NCBI GenBank assembly: GCA_007118795.1
Contig: SKQX01000210.1
Location: forward strand, 1-6,694
From: Thermoflexales bacterium
GTDB lineage: Bacteria > Chloroflexota > Anaerolineae > B4-G1
DNA: 6,694 nucleotides
Direction of reading: 5' to 3'
Shown here: piece after piece, positions 1 through 6,668 of the stretch
How positions within the stretch are numbered: the stretch's first letter is position 1
Layout of the letters: each line of letters begins with the position of its first letter
The notes under the pieces: model-generated
What the model was told of the DNA's origin: nothing
Databases searched by the model: none
The model's input: the letters and a program-made list of their open reading frames with translations, nothing else
Translations under genes and position numbers: made by a program

Positions 1-125
1 ATCAGGGGTTCGGCCCACGCCCGATCTGCCTGGGCTGTCCCCAGCGTGTTCTCCGGACCTTGGCAGAACGCGAGGATCTCTCCGACAATTCCGGCTCGCA
101 GATCGTCTTTCTGAGCCAGCGGCAT
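1..125 (-). CDS. N-terminal fragment of a gene running off the left edge; possibly QueG-like iron-sulfur protein
   Basis: An open frame begins with ATG at 125-123 and stays open for 41 codons to the window edge. The start is well supported: AAAGGAG (complement of 134-140) lies 8 nt upstream. A GTG directly abuts the ATG at 128-126 but is the less likely start. The visible protein opens with MPLAQKDDLRAG and includes ENTLGTAQADRAWAEPL. It has no signal peptide and no membrane segment. The 'ENTL..A....AW.EPL' pattern reminds me of the N-termini of proteins annotated as epoxyqueuosine reductase-like, with double 4Fe-4S clusters, where a similar W-x-EPL stretch precedes a GF(S/A) motif. This is recall from a short fragment and is weak; the diagnostic cysteine clusters would lie outside the window. 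It is the fourth same-strand gene, 87 nt after the peptidase stop. I am confident that a gene starts here and unsure what it encodes. Confidence 0.65.
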   Translation of the reverse strand, partial: MPLAQKDDLRAGIVGEILAFCQGPENTLGTAQADRAWAEPL

Positions 126-133
126 CACAGCGA

Positions 134-140
134 CTCCTTT
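134..140 (-). promoter_or_regulatory. Ribosome-binding site of the left-edge gene
   Basis: The minus strand reads AAAGGAG, followed by 8 nt and then ATG at 125. This is the strongest Shine-Dalgarno match in the window and is the main evidence that the short edge fragment is a real gene. Confidence 0.75.
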
Positions 141-212
141 CCCCTCCGAATGGATCCCCGGCAAACCACGAGGCTCTGCAAGCAATCGTGCTCGCTCGCC
201 GGCGCTACTGGG

Positions 213-2249
213 CTAATCATCCGAGGGCCTGTCCTCTCTCAGGTAGCGGTCGAACCAGCGCAGGATGTGCTCGAGCCGCTCGATCCGCCGGTCGGTCCGG
301 CCGCCGCGGGAGAGGCCGTGGGGCTCGTCGGGAAAGCGCACCATCTCCGTGTCCACCCCCAGTCTCTTGAGCGCCACGAAGACCTGCTCGCCCTGCTCGA
401 TGGGACAGCGGAGGTCGTTCTCGCTGTGGATCACGAGCGTGGGTGTGGTCGCGCTGCCGATATGGCTGATGGGGGATTGGCGCCAGTAGTTCTCAAACGC
501 CTCCCACGGTGGTTGATTGCCGAACTCATGCTCCCACGTCCAGTTGAAGTCGGTGGAGCCGTAGAAACTGAGCAAGTTGCTGACGCTGCGCTGTGTGACG
601 GCGGCCCGGAAGCGGTCGGTGTGACCGATGATCCAGTTGGTCATGTAGCCGCCATAGCTGCCGCCCGCGACGCCCATTCGGTCGGCATCCACGTACGGCT
701 GGCCCGCTACGAAGTCCGCCCACGCCATCAAGTCGTCGTAGTCCGCACCACCCCAATCATTGACGATTGCCTTGGCATGCTCCTCCCCGTATCCCCGGCT
801 GCCGCGCGGGTTGCAGAAGGTGATCACGTAGCCCTGGGCCGCGAGGAAATAGAACTCGTGCATGAAGAAGTTCCCGTACTGAGTGCGGGGCCCCCCGTGA
901 ATCTCCACCAGGGCGGGATAGCGCTCCGCCGGGTCGAAGCCCGGGGGCTTGAGAATCCAGCCGTGCAACTGGTGGTCAGCGGGGCCTTCAACCCACACCG
1001 CCTTCACTTCTCCCAGGTCGATGGTCCGAAGCAGATCGCCGTTAAGATCCGAGAGCTTCCTGGCACCGCCATCGTTCAAGTCCAGCGTCCAGACCTCGGC
1101 GGGCTCCCCCATATCGGCGTGGAGATAGGCCAGCGTCGATTGCGGATCGTCGAGGCTGAAGCTGCCGACCACCCCGACCTCGCCGATGACCGTGTCGAGC
1201 TCTGTATCTCTGCCATCGACCGAGACCGACTTGAGATGGGTGTTCCCGCGCTCGGAGATCTGAACGTATATCCGCTTGCTGTCCTTGGACCACGTGGGTG
1301 GCGACAGAGGAAGTCCACCGGGCAGGTCATTGATGGTGGCACAGGAGACCTGGACGTCGAATGCCTCCGTCAGGTTCCGGGCCTCGTCGCTGCCGTCTAT
1401 CGGGACGATCCAGAGGCTGGTCTGCTTCCACCATTCTCCCCGGCCCTCCCGGCCTAGGTAAGCCAGCCAGCACCCATCCGGAGAGAAGACTGGCATCTCT
1501 TTCTCACCAACGGGAGTGTCTATTCTGCGTAGGTCACCTCCTGCCGCCGGCATAAGGAAGATGTCGACGGCGTCGGGATCCAGATCCGGTTCTTCGGCGC
1601 GATTCGAGTGGAAGACGATCCGTTCTCCATCAGGCGACCAGCGTGGGTCGAGCTCGTCGTACATGTCGCCCTCGGTCAGTTGGGTGGGCTCGCCGCTTTC
1701 CGCGTCCACCGTCCAGATATGCCAGCGTTCCTGCGGTAAGTAGCCCTCCCCGTCGAGTTTATAGAAGAGCCGTTTGTAGTGGCGGGAGACAACCCCCAGT
1801 TCCTTCTTCTCCTGGTCGTCCTCGCGGTCGATCGCCTCCTCGTCCTTCCTCCGGAACTGGCATAGGAGCCGGGTTCCGTCCGGTGACCACTCTAGACTGG
1901 CGAACTTGCCTTTCAGGTCGGTCAGCTGGCGTGCCTCCCCACCGCCAAAAGGGATCAGGTGGATCTGGGGTTGATCCTCGTCGACGCGATCTGAGAGAAA
2001 CGCGATCTGACCCCCGTCGGGAGACCACTTTGGGCTGCTGTCGACGTGATCGCCAGACGTGAACTGGCGCGGCTCCCCCCCTGCCGTGGGGACCATCCAG
2101 AGGTTGGTGAACTTCTTCTGACCCTCCTCTTGCACGCGCTGAACACAGAAGATCACGTGCCTTCCGTCGGGCGAGAGCCGGCAGTCCGTGATCAGGCGGA
2201 ACCGATACAGGTCAGCCGCCGTCATGGTGCGTCTATCATTATTGGACAT
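213..2249 (-). CDS. S9 family serine peptidase (acylaminoacyl-peptidase / prolyl oligopeptidase type)
   Basis: This encodes a 678-aa cytoplasmic serine peptidase, expected to cleave short or N-acylated peptides. The N-terminal half (about residues 20-400) is a beta-propeller with repeated WSPDG-type blades at residues 26-29, 75-79, 121-125, 204-208 and 256-259, and a degenerate one at 320-323. The C-terminal half (about 430-670) is an alpha/beta hydrolase. It has the oxyanion-region HGGP at 451-454, the nucleophile S531 in GGSYGGY, the acid D612 in HSENDLRCP and H644 in DEPHG, so the triad is complete. There is no signal peptide, which fits the intracellular acylaminoacyl-peptidase/YuxL-like branch better than secreted DPP-IV forms; the length is normal for that branch. 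The ATG at 2249 has GAGGG 7 nt upstream, which favours it over the in-frame ATG at 2225. It lies 135 nt after surE on the same strand. The exact substrate cannot be read from sequence. Confidence 0.96.
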   Translation of the reverse strand: MSNNDRRTMTAADLYRFRLITDCRLSPDGRHVIFCVQRVQEEGQKKFTNLWMVPTAGGEPRQFTSGDHVDSSPKWSPDGGQIAFLSDRVDEDQPQIHLIPFGGGEARQLTDLKGKFASLEWSPDGTRLLCQFRRKDEEAIDREDDQEKKELGVVSRHYKRLFYKLDGEGYLPQERWHIWTVDAESGEPTQLTEGDMYDELDPRWSPDGERIVFHSNRAEEPDLDPDAVDIFLMPAAGGDLRRIDTPVGEKEMPVFSPDGCWLAYLGREGRGEWWKQTSLWIVPIDGSDEARNLTEAFDVQVSCATINDLPGGLPLSPPTWSKDSKRIYVQISERGNTHLKSVSVDGRDTELDTVIGEVGVVGSFSLDDPQSTLAYLHADMGEPAEVWTLDLNDGGARKLSDLNGDLLRTIDLGEVKAVWVEGPADHQLHGWILKPPGFDPAERYPALVEIHGGPRTQYGNFFMHEFYFLAAQGYVITFCNPRGSRGYGEEHAKAIVNDWGGADYDDLMAWADFVAGQPYVDADRMGVAGGSYGGYMTNWIIGHTDRFRAAVTQRSVSNLLSFYGSTDFNWTWEHEFGNQPPWEAFENYWRQSPISHIGSATTPTLVIHSENDLRCPIEQGEQVFVALKRLGVDTEMVRFPDEPHGLSRGGRTDRRIERLEHILRWFDRYLREDRPSDD

Positions 2250-2256
2250 TACAAAA

Positions 2257-2261
2257 CCCTC
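2257..2261 (-). promoter_or_regulatory. Ribosome-binding site of the S9 peptidase
   Basis: GAGGG on the minus strand lies 7 nt before the ATG at 2249, which fixes that start. The perfect hairpin at 2271-2289 ends 9 nt upstream of this site, close enough to influence ribosome loading. Confidence 0.7.
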
Positions 2262-2270
2262 ACTACTCCA

Positions 2271-2289
2271 ATGCGGCGCCGGGCCGCAT
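2271..2289 (-). promoter_or_regulatory. Perfect 7-bp inverted repeat (hairpin) in the surE - S9 peptidase gap
   Basis: ATGCGGC (2271-2277), a 5-nt loop (2278-2282) and GCCGCAT (2283-2289) form a perfect GC-rich stem-loop, readable on either strand. In the surE-to-peptidase transcript it would sit 21 nt before the peptidase ATG. A TTTT appears only 12 nt further on, within the spacer between the Shine-Dalgarno and the start codon, so it is not a canonical intrinsic terminator. It could be an mRNA-stability or processing hairpin, a partial attenuator, or chance. The rest of this 135-nt gap shows no convincing -35/-10 pair. Confidence 0.5.
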
Positions 2290-2321
2290 CATCTTGTCGT
2301 AGGTTGCTAGTTCTGCCTTGG

Positions 2322-2334
2322 CACTTCGGAAGTG
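2322..2334. repeat. 13-bp palindrome CACTTCGGAAGTG
   Basis: Arms CACTTC and GAAGTG flank a single central base in the gap between surE and the S9 peptidase. It could be a protein-binding operator or chance. Its outer bases faintly resemble the ACTTGGCAAGT palindrome over the -35 box at 6345-6355, but the core differs. Confidence 0.3.
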
Positions 2335-2384
2335 GGTAACCGAGCCGTAGACCCGCTGCTGCTGTCGAGACGGGGCATGTCGCC

Positions 2385-3185
2385 CTAACACCCTTCGTCG
2401 GCTTCTATGCCTTTGTCGGCTAAGTCCCAATCGTGCAGACAGTCCATCAACTTGTACGCTGTAAGATCCAGCTGAATGGGGGTCACCGACACGTAGTCGT
2501 TGGCCACGGCCCAGATGTCGGTGCCCTCGTCCTCGATGCCCGTCGGTTCCTGCCCTACGATCCAGTAGTAGGGCCTTCCGCGGGGATCGACCCGTTCCGT
2601 CAGCTCGTCGCGGTAGATCCGAAGCCCCATTCGTGTGATCTGCACGCCCGCTATCCGGTCGGCTGGGAGGGGAGGGAGATTGACGTTCAGCAGTACATCC
2701 CGGGGCAGCCCCTGGTCCAGGACAGCGCGGGCTACCTGGGCTCCCCACATCGCGGCCACTGTGAAATCCTCGCAGTCGCGGGAATCCAGGGAAACCGCGA
2801 CCGCCTTCACACCGAAAATGGTGGCCTCCATCGCGGCGGTGACGGTGCCGGAGTACGTCACATCGTGGCCCAGGTTGGCGCCTTCGTTGACGCCCGAGAC
2901 CACCAGGTCGATGGGCTCGGGGATGGCGCCCAGAAGCGCCAGGGCGACCGCGTCGGAGGGTGCGCCGGTGGTGGAGAGGGCGGGGGTGCCGTCATCGAGG
3001 AGCATCTCCTCCAGGCGCAGCGGCTTGTGCATCGTCTTGACGTGGCCCGACGCGGACCAGTTCCGCGCGGGAGCCAGGACGGTGACCTTGCCCAGCTTGC
3101 TGCAGGCATTCTTCAGGGCCAACAACCCGGGGGCCCTGATGCCGTCATCGTTTGTCACCAGGATATGGGGTCTCTCAGGTCTCAC
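2385..3185 (-). CDS. surE: 5'/3'-nucleotidase SurE
   Basis: This encodes a 266-aa SurE-family metal-dependent phosphatase. The family removes phosphate from nucleoside 5'- and 3'-monophosphates in the cytoplasm and is linked to stationary-phase survival and nucleotide salvage. The N-terminus carries the ILVTNDDG signature with metal ligands D13 and D14. PARNWSASG supplies the conserved Ser (S44), TTGAPSDAV (72-80) matches the family GTP-x-D region, and VVSGVNEGANLGHDVTYSGT (95-114) holds the metal-binding Asn (N100) and the YSGT loop. The C-terminal ITRMG and YVSVTPIQLDLTAY segments are also typical. The start is GTG, giving seven residues before the core ILVTN strand; no other start fits. 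No good Shine-Dalgarno precedes it. The penicillin-binding-protein gene stops only 36 nt upstream and in the same frame, so coupled translation is likely. The length is at the upper end of normal for the family. Confidence 0.97.
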   Translation of the reverse strand: MRPERPHILVTNDDGIRAPGLLALKNACSKLGKVTVLAPARNWSASGHVKTMHKPLRLEEMLLDDGTPALSTTGAPSDAVALALLGAIPEPIDLVVSGVNEGANLGHDVTYSGTVTAAMEATIFGVKAVAVSLDSRDCEDFTVAAMWGAQVARAVLDQGLPRDVLLNVNLPPLPADRIAGVQITRMGLRIYRDELTERVDPRGRPYYWIVGQEPTGIEDEGTDIWAVANDYVSVTPIQLDLTAYKLMDCLHDWDLADKGIEADEGC

Positions 3186-3221
3186 TGATGGGGTGCCCGT
3201 CGCAGTAGGTGACCCTTGCTG

Positions 3222-6200
3222 TCAAGGGACGACCTCGATCGTCACCAGATTGCTCCGCGACCTATTCCCAGCAGCGTCTACAGCGATAAGGTAGAACGTG
3301 TGGTTACCGAGGCTAGTCGACTCGCTTAGGGTCCAGTTGGCGGTGAATGGAGCGACTCGCTGCACGGCAAACGGCTGGAGCCCCGCTGGTTGAGTCTCCT
3401 TGTCACCGGCATACGCATAGAACTCCACGCGGTCCAAGGAGTAGTCCTCGACCTCGGCGGTGATGCTGACCCGCATTTGGTTTCCTCGCTGGAATCGGGA
3501 TCCCTCCGCCGGGTAGCTGATACGGACCGTTGGTGGGATGTTGTCCACGGTAACCTGGATCTCGTGTTCCCGGACGTCTCCTGTATGGCCCACCACCTGA
3601 AGGCGTAGAGTGTAGAGACCGTCCAACCCGGCTGTTTCCCAACTCTCCAGGAGCCCGTGATCCACTTGATGGGCATGCTCGGGCCCGATCTGGATCCACT
3701 CGGTGGGATTGAGCCCTCTGCCAAATATCACCCGGAAGAAGTTGAAATCCTCGCCCCGGGCGTTTCCGTGGATGGGGACCACCCCGCCTACGTAGGCGTA
3801 AGACTCCGGGGAATGGATGGCCACATCTGCGTCCCCGCGCGTGGGGCCGTGGATCGTATCGTATTCCGTGGGCGGTCTCTCCGGCCGCCTGTCCTCCGGA
3901 AGGGCGTTTATCCAACTGTCGGCCGCCGGGGGGTAGACCTCGTAGGTCCTCTCTTCGCACAGCTCCGGCTCGGTATGGACGGTGCACAGCCTTCCGGTCT
4001 CCCGGTTCACCAGATAGGTCTGATGGATATCGCATTGCTCCGTCGGCTCGGTCCCGGGGATGAACAGCTCGGTGACCGTTGGGCAGTCGTCGGTGGGGAG
4101 CTTGCCCGAGACTGCGCAGACCGAACGAGTGATCAATCCCTCGGGGCGGTTGAAAGGCACGGACGGCTCGTCCCGGAGCCCGTATTCCAGCACGGCGTGC
4201 CAGATCGGTGCAGCTCCCCGAATGCCGGGCAGGTCGTCCATCTTCCTATTGTCAGTATTGCCAACCCAGACGCCGACGGCCAGCTGGGGAGTATACCCGA
4301 CGGTCCAGGAGTCGCGGAAGTCATCCGTGGTGCCCGTCTTAGCCGCCGCCGGCCGCCCCTCGGACAGCTCCAGGGGGTTACCCTGCCCCATCGCCGCCCA
4401 GCGCGCCTGCCGATCGGCGAGAATATCGTTCATCAGGTAGGCCAGCTCGGGCGAGAGGACGGTGTCGCTCCCGGGCTCATCGTACTGGTAGAGGACATTC
4501 CCGTGGCGGTCCTCAACCCGCAAGATGCTCACCGGGTCCAGCTCTCGGAATCCCCAGCGCGCCTCTTCCGCCCGCACCGGCGACCCGTACATACGGCCGT
4601 TGTTGGCGAGGACACCAAAGGCATAGGTCAGGTCGAGCAAGTGCACCTCGCCGCCTCCCAGCGTGAGGCTGAGGCCGTAGTGATCGAGCCCTCGGTCGAG
4701 GGTGTTGATGCCCATCCGATGGGCGGTGCGGAGAACGTTCTCGATCCCCGCCATCTCGAGGGCAGAGACAGCTGGTATGTTGTACGAGCGGGCCAGGGCC
4801 AGTCGCATGCGCTGGGGCCCGTGGTAGCGCCGATCGTAGTTCTCCGGTATGTAGGGCTCCCCGACCGGTTGGGGGAAGATGTGTCTCACGTCCAGGAACA
4901 TGTGGGCCGCGTTATAACCCTGGGACAGCAGGTTCAGGTAGGTAAAGGGCTTGAAGGATGAGCCCGGTTGCCGTCCCAGCCCGTCCACGGCGACATTGTA
5001 CTGACCGTGTATCGCGTCGTCCCAGAAGTCGACGCTGCCCACCAGGGCCAGGATCTCGCCTGTCCCGGGCCGGATGACCACCACTGACGCGTTGTTGACG
5101 TCGTGATCCTTACCCACAGAGGCAGCACGGAGGGGGGGCAGGTAACGCGCGGCCTCACACCCGGACTCGATGGCTTCCTGGATGATCTGGACCTCGTCCT
5201 CGCCCGACAAACGGCGAAGGTGAGTCTGCGCGGCACATTGGGCCTGCTCGTGGAGATCGAGGTCCACGGTGGTATAGACGCGCAGGCCCCCACGATAGAG
5301 AGCGCCGGCCCCGACCTCCGGCATCCCCTCCAGCTGGTTACGCACATAGACGGCGAAGTGAGGGGCACGCATGTCGAAGCGCGCGAGGGATTCTGCCTCT
5401 GCCAGATCCCACGGTTCTTCTTTGGCCACGTTCGCTTCCTGGGCCGTTATGTAACCGTCTCGAACCATCCCGTCGAGCACCACGCCCTGGCGTCTGCGGG
5501 CCATATCGGGGTTGTCGAACGGATTCATCCGGGGGTTCTGGGGAACCGCTATCAGTGTTGTCGACTCCGACAGGGTCAGTTCGCTGGCGCTCTTGCCGAA
5601 GTAGACCTGGGCTGCTGCCTCAATGCCGTGCGAGAGGTTGCCGTAGAAGTTCGTGTTCAGGTACCATTCGAGGATCTGCTCTTTGCTGTACACTTGCGTG
5701 ATGCGGTGTGAGAGCAGTATCTCAGTGATCTTCCGATCGTAATCGTCCCACTGCGGTCCCTCGGGCCCTACGTAGCGGCGTTCCTTCTCGATGACGACGT
5801 TCTTGATCAGCTGCTGCGTGATGGAGGAACCACCCTGGATCTCGTCCCCTTGGACGGTAGACCACGCCGCTCGGGCTATGCCCCGCGGGTTGAAGCCGGG
5901 ATTGTCCCAGAATGTGCGGTCCTCGCTGGCCAGCGTCGCCTGGATCAGATGGTCTGGCATCTGATCCAACGATACCCATGCTCGCTCCCCGCCTGTGGGG
6001 TCGATGAGCCGGGCAATGACGTGCTGCCCTGTGCGGTCGAAGATCTGCGTGGTCTCAAACACCTCCTCCGCCGCCTCAATCTCCGCTGGCGCGGGCAGGT
6101 CACGGGTGAAGTAGGCATAGGCGCCGGCGATGGCGCCGGCGCTCGCCAGGATGGAGGCCGAGACCACGATGAACACGGCTAGCAATGCCACGATCAAGAC

Positions 6201-6293
6201 CCGCAGCACCTGGTGGATGCCGGACCGCTGCCGATCGCGTCGGTTCCTGTGGCGCCGCAGGGCGATGTAACGCACTGTTCCGTCAGATGTCAT
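3222..6293 (-). CDS. Class A penicillin-binding protein (bifunctional PBP1A-type glycosyltransferase/transpeptidase)
   Basis: This encodes a 1023-aa inner-membrane enzyme that polymerises lipid II and cross-links peptidoglycan outside the membrane. A basic cytoplasmic head (residues 1-31, nine Arg by residue 23) precedes one membrane anchor (about 32-61). The GT51 glycosyltransferase (about 80-262) has E124-D125, GGSSITQQL (154-162), RKITE (187-191) and ILEWYLN...YFGK (207-234). The transpeptidase (about 400-705) has catalytic S445 in SSFK (445-448), SYN (503-505) and KTGT (652-655), so both active sites look intact. A linker with cysteines at 726, 737, 754, 770 and 779 leads to two beta-sandwich-like segments (about 824-915 and 920-1022). 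The ATG at 6293 is chosen because GGGAGG lies 10 nt upstream. A longer frame from TTG at 6353 would place that start codon inside the -35 box. It is the first gene of a probable operon. The C-terminal arrangement suggests Chloroflexota. Confidence 0.96.
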   Translation of the reverse strand: MTSDGTVRYIALRRHRNRRDRQRSGIHQVLRVLIVALLAVFIVVSASILASAGAIAGAYAYFTRDLPAPAEIEAAEEVFETTQIFDRTGQHVIARLIDPTGGERAWVSLDQMPDHLIQATLASEDRTFWDNPGFNPRGIARAAWSTVQGDEIQGGSSITQQLIKNVVIEKERRYVGPEGPQWDDYDRKITEILLSHRITQVYSKEQILEWYLNTNFYGNLSHGIEAAAQVYFGKSASELTLSESTTLIAVPQNPRMNPFDNPDMARRRQGVVLDGMVRDGYITAQEANVAKEEPWDLAEAESLARFDMRAPHFAVYVRNQLEGMPEVGAGALYRGGLRVYTTVDLDLHEQAQCAAQTHLRRLSGEDEVQIIQEAIESGCEAARYLPPLRAASVGKDHDVNNASVVVIRPGTGEILALVGSVDFWDDAIHGQYNVAVDGLGRQPGSSFKPFTYLNLLSQGYNAAHMFLDVRHIFPQPVGEPYIPENYDRRYHGPQRMRLALARSYNIPAVSALEMAGIENVLRTAHRMGINTLDRGLDHYGLSLTLGGGEVHLLDLTYAFGVLANNGRMYGSPVRAEEARWGFRELDPVSILRVEDRHGNVLYQYDEPGSDTVLSPELAYLMNDILADRQARWAAMGQGNPLELSEGRPAAAKTGTTDDFRDSWTVGYTPQLAVGVWVGNTDNRKMDDLPGIRGAAPIWHAVLEYGLRDEPSVPFNRPEGLITRSVCAVSGKLPTDDCPTVTELFIPGTEPTEQCDIHQTYLVNRETGRLCTVHTEPELCEERTYEVYPPAADSWINALPEDRRPERPPTEYDTIHGPTRGDADVAIHSPESYAYVGGVVPIHGNARGEDFNFFRVIFGRGLNPTEWIQIGPEHAHQVDHGLLESWETAGLDGLYTLRLQVVGHTGDVREHEIQVTVDNIPPTVRISYPAEGSRFQRGNQMRVSITAEVEDYSLDRVEFYAYAGDKETQPAGLQPFAVQRVAPFTANWTLSESTSLGNHTFYLIAVDAAGNRSRSNLVTIEVVP

Positions 6294-6303
6294 GGTCAGC
6301 AGA

Positions 6304-6309
6304 CCTCCC
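6304..6309 (-). promoter_or_regulatory. Ribosome-binding site deciding the penicillin-binding-protein start
   Basis: GGGAGG on the minus strand lies 10 nt before the ATG at 6293. Two upstream in-frame candidates (TTG at 6353, ATG at 6326) lie inside the -35 and -10 region of the predicted promoter, so they would not be on the message. Confidence 0.7.
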
Positions 6310-6324
6310 GCTGGTAAGCGACCC

Positions 6325-6353
6325 ATCGTACCAGAAGGTGGGTCACTTGGCAA
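6325..6353 (-). promoter_or_regulatory. Sigma-70-type promoter with extended -10, driving the penicillin-binding-protein operon
   Basis: On the minus strand, TTGCCA (complement of 6348-6353; 5 of 6 to TTGACA) is followed by exactly 17 nt and then TACGAT (complement of 6325-6330; 4 of 6 to TATAAT). The -10 is preceded by TGG, which meets the extended -10 rule (TGn). Transcription should begin near 6316-6319, giving a leader of about 25 nt with the GGGAGG site inside it. An 11-bp palindrome (6345-6355) overlaps the -35 box. Confidence 0.6.
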
Positions 6354-6355
6354 GT
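6345..6355. repeat. 11-bp palindrome ACTTGGCAAGT over the -35 box
   Basis: The arms ACTTG and CAAGT meet around a central G, covering the TTGCCA -35 element of the predicted promoter. The position would suit a repressor operator, but part of the symmetry comes from the promoter hexamer itself, so chance is possible. Confidence 0.3.
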
Positions 6356-6390
6356 ATCGAGGCTGCCTGGCTATGGCTTCAAGCTAAAGA

Positions 6391-6480
6391 TGACCGGCCC
6401 TTTGGCCGACACACCATTAGGTCGAAACCGACGGCTACGGCCGCTCGAGACGCGGGTGTGCTTCTGCTGAGTACCGGTCA
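6391..6480. repeat. Repeat unit A, bounded by TGACCGG / CCGGTCA
   Basis: This 90-bp unit is closed by the 7-bp inverted repeat TGACCGG (6391-6397) and CCGGTCA (6474-6480). Its left end contains a local hairpin CGGCC-CTTT-GGCCG (6395-6408). Its right end is framed by TGAGT (6468-6472) and ACTCA (6481-6485). It is the more diverged of the two copies. Confidence 0.5.
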
Positions 6481-6545
6481 ACTCAACGACGAGAAGGACA
6501 AGATCCTGCGGCTGGGCACGGACTTATCATTCTTCTGTGGCGAAA

Positions 6546-6640
6546 GTGACCGGCACTTGGGAGCGCAGCATGATCGCCCGAATTGGCTCAAGAAACCGTG
6601 GAATTCGGCTCTCCGAGATCTTGACCGAAGTACCGGTCAC
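6546..6640. repeat. Repeat unit B with 16-bp imperfect terminal inverted repeats
   Basis: The left end GTGACCGGCACTTGGG (6546-6561) matches the reverse complement of the right end (6625-6640), GTGACCGGTACTTCGG, at 14 of 16 positions. Local hairpins sit at both ends: AAGTG-accgg-CACTT (6544-6558) and a perfect TGACCG-AAGTAC-CGGTCA (6622-6639). The 95-bp size with terminal inverted repeats resembles a very small non-autonomous element. No target-site duplication is evident. Confidence 0.5.
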
Positions 6641-6668
6641 CTCAACGGCGAGAATGATAGAGCCCTGA
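6546..6668 (+). other. 40-codon open frame across repeat unit B on the plus strand (doubtful coding)
   Basis: A GTG at 6546 opens a 40-aa frame (starting VTGTWERSMIARIG, later EVPVTSTARMIEP) that stops with TGA at 6666-6668. No Shine-Dalgarno precedes it. The equivalent frame in unit A starts with ATG at 6390 (MTGPLADTPLGRNRR...) but is cut by TGA at 6468, after which VPVNST continues in the same frame. The length difference between copies here is exactly one codon. This might be a relic of a duplicated small gene, but the competing minus-strand frame and the nested inverted repeats make non-coding repeat DNA at least as likely. Confidence 0.2.

Noticed and set aside
126..212. Possible terminator between the S9 peptidase and the left-edge gene
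   Set aside because: I looked for a GC-rich stem followed by a T-run on the minus strand and found none; the only notable signal is the Shine-Dalgarno of the next gene.
60..1457. Long plus-strand open frame (about 465 codons) opposite the S9 peptidase
   Set aside because: It lies wholly antisense to a gene with complete propeller and catalytic-triad motifs. Its translation is low-complexity V/L/R/A-rich with no recognisable domain, as expected from GC-rich codon bias on the opposite strand.
2271..2289. Intrinsic transcription terminator after surE
   Set aside because: The stem is perfect, but no T-tract follows directly; the only TTTT lies 12 nt away, between the Shine-Dalgarno and start codon of the next gene.
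2433..3294. Overlapping plus-strand open frames opposite surE
   Set aside because: surE has all its signature motifs on the minus strand. The antisense translations show no family features.
3657..4961. Long plus-strand open frame (about 434 codons) opposite the penicillin-binding protein
   Set aside because: It is antisense to the transpeptidase and linker region, whose motifs are intact. No domain, ribosome-binding site or promoter supports it.
6294..6353. Upstream extension of the penicillin-binding protein to TTG 6353 (20 extra residues)
   Set aside because: The TTG overlaps the predicted -35 box and has no Shine-Dalgarno, whereas ATG 6293 has GGGAGG at a workable distance.
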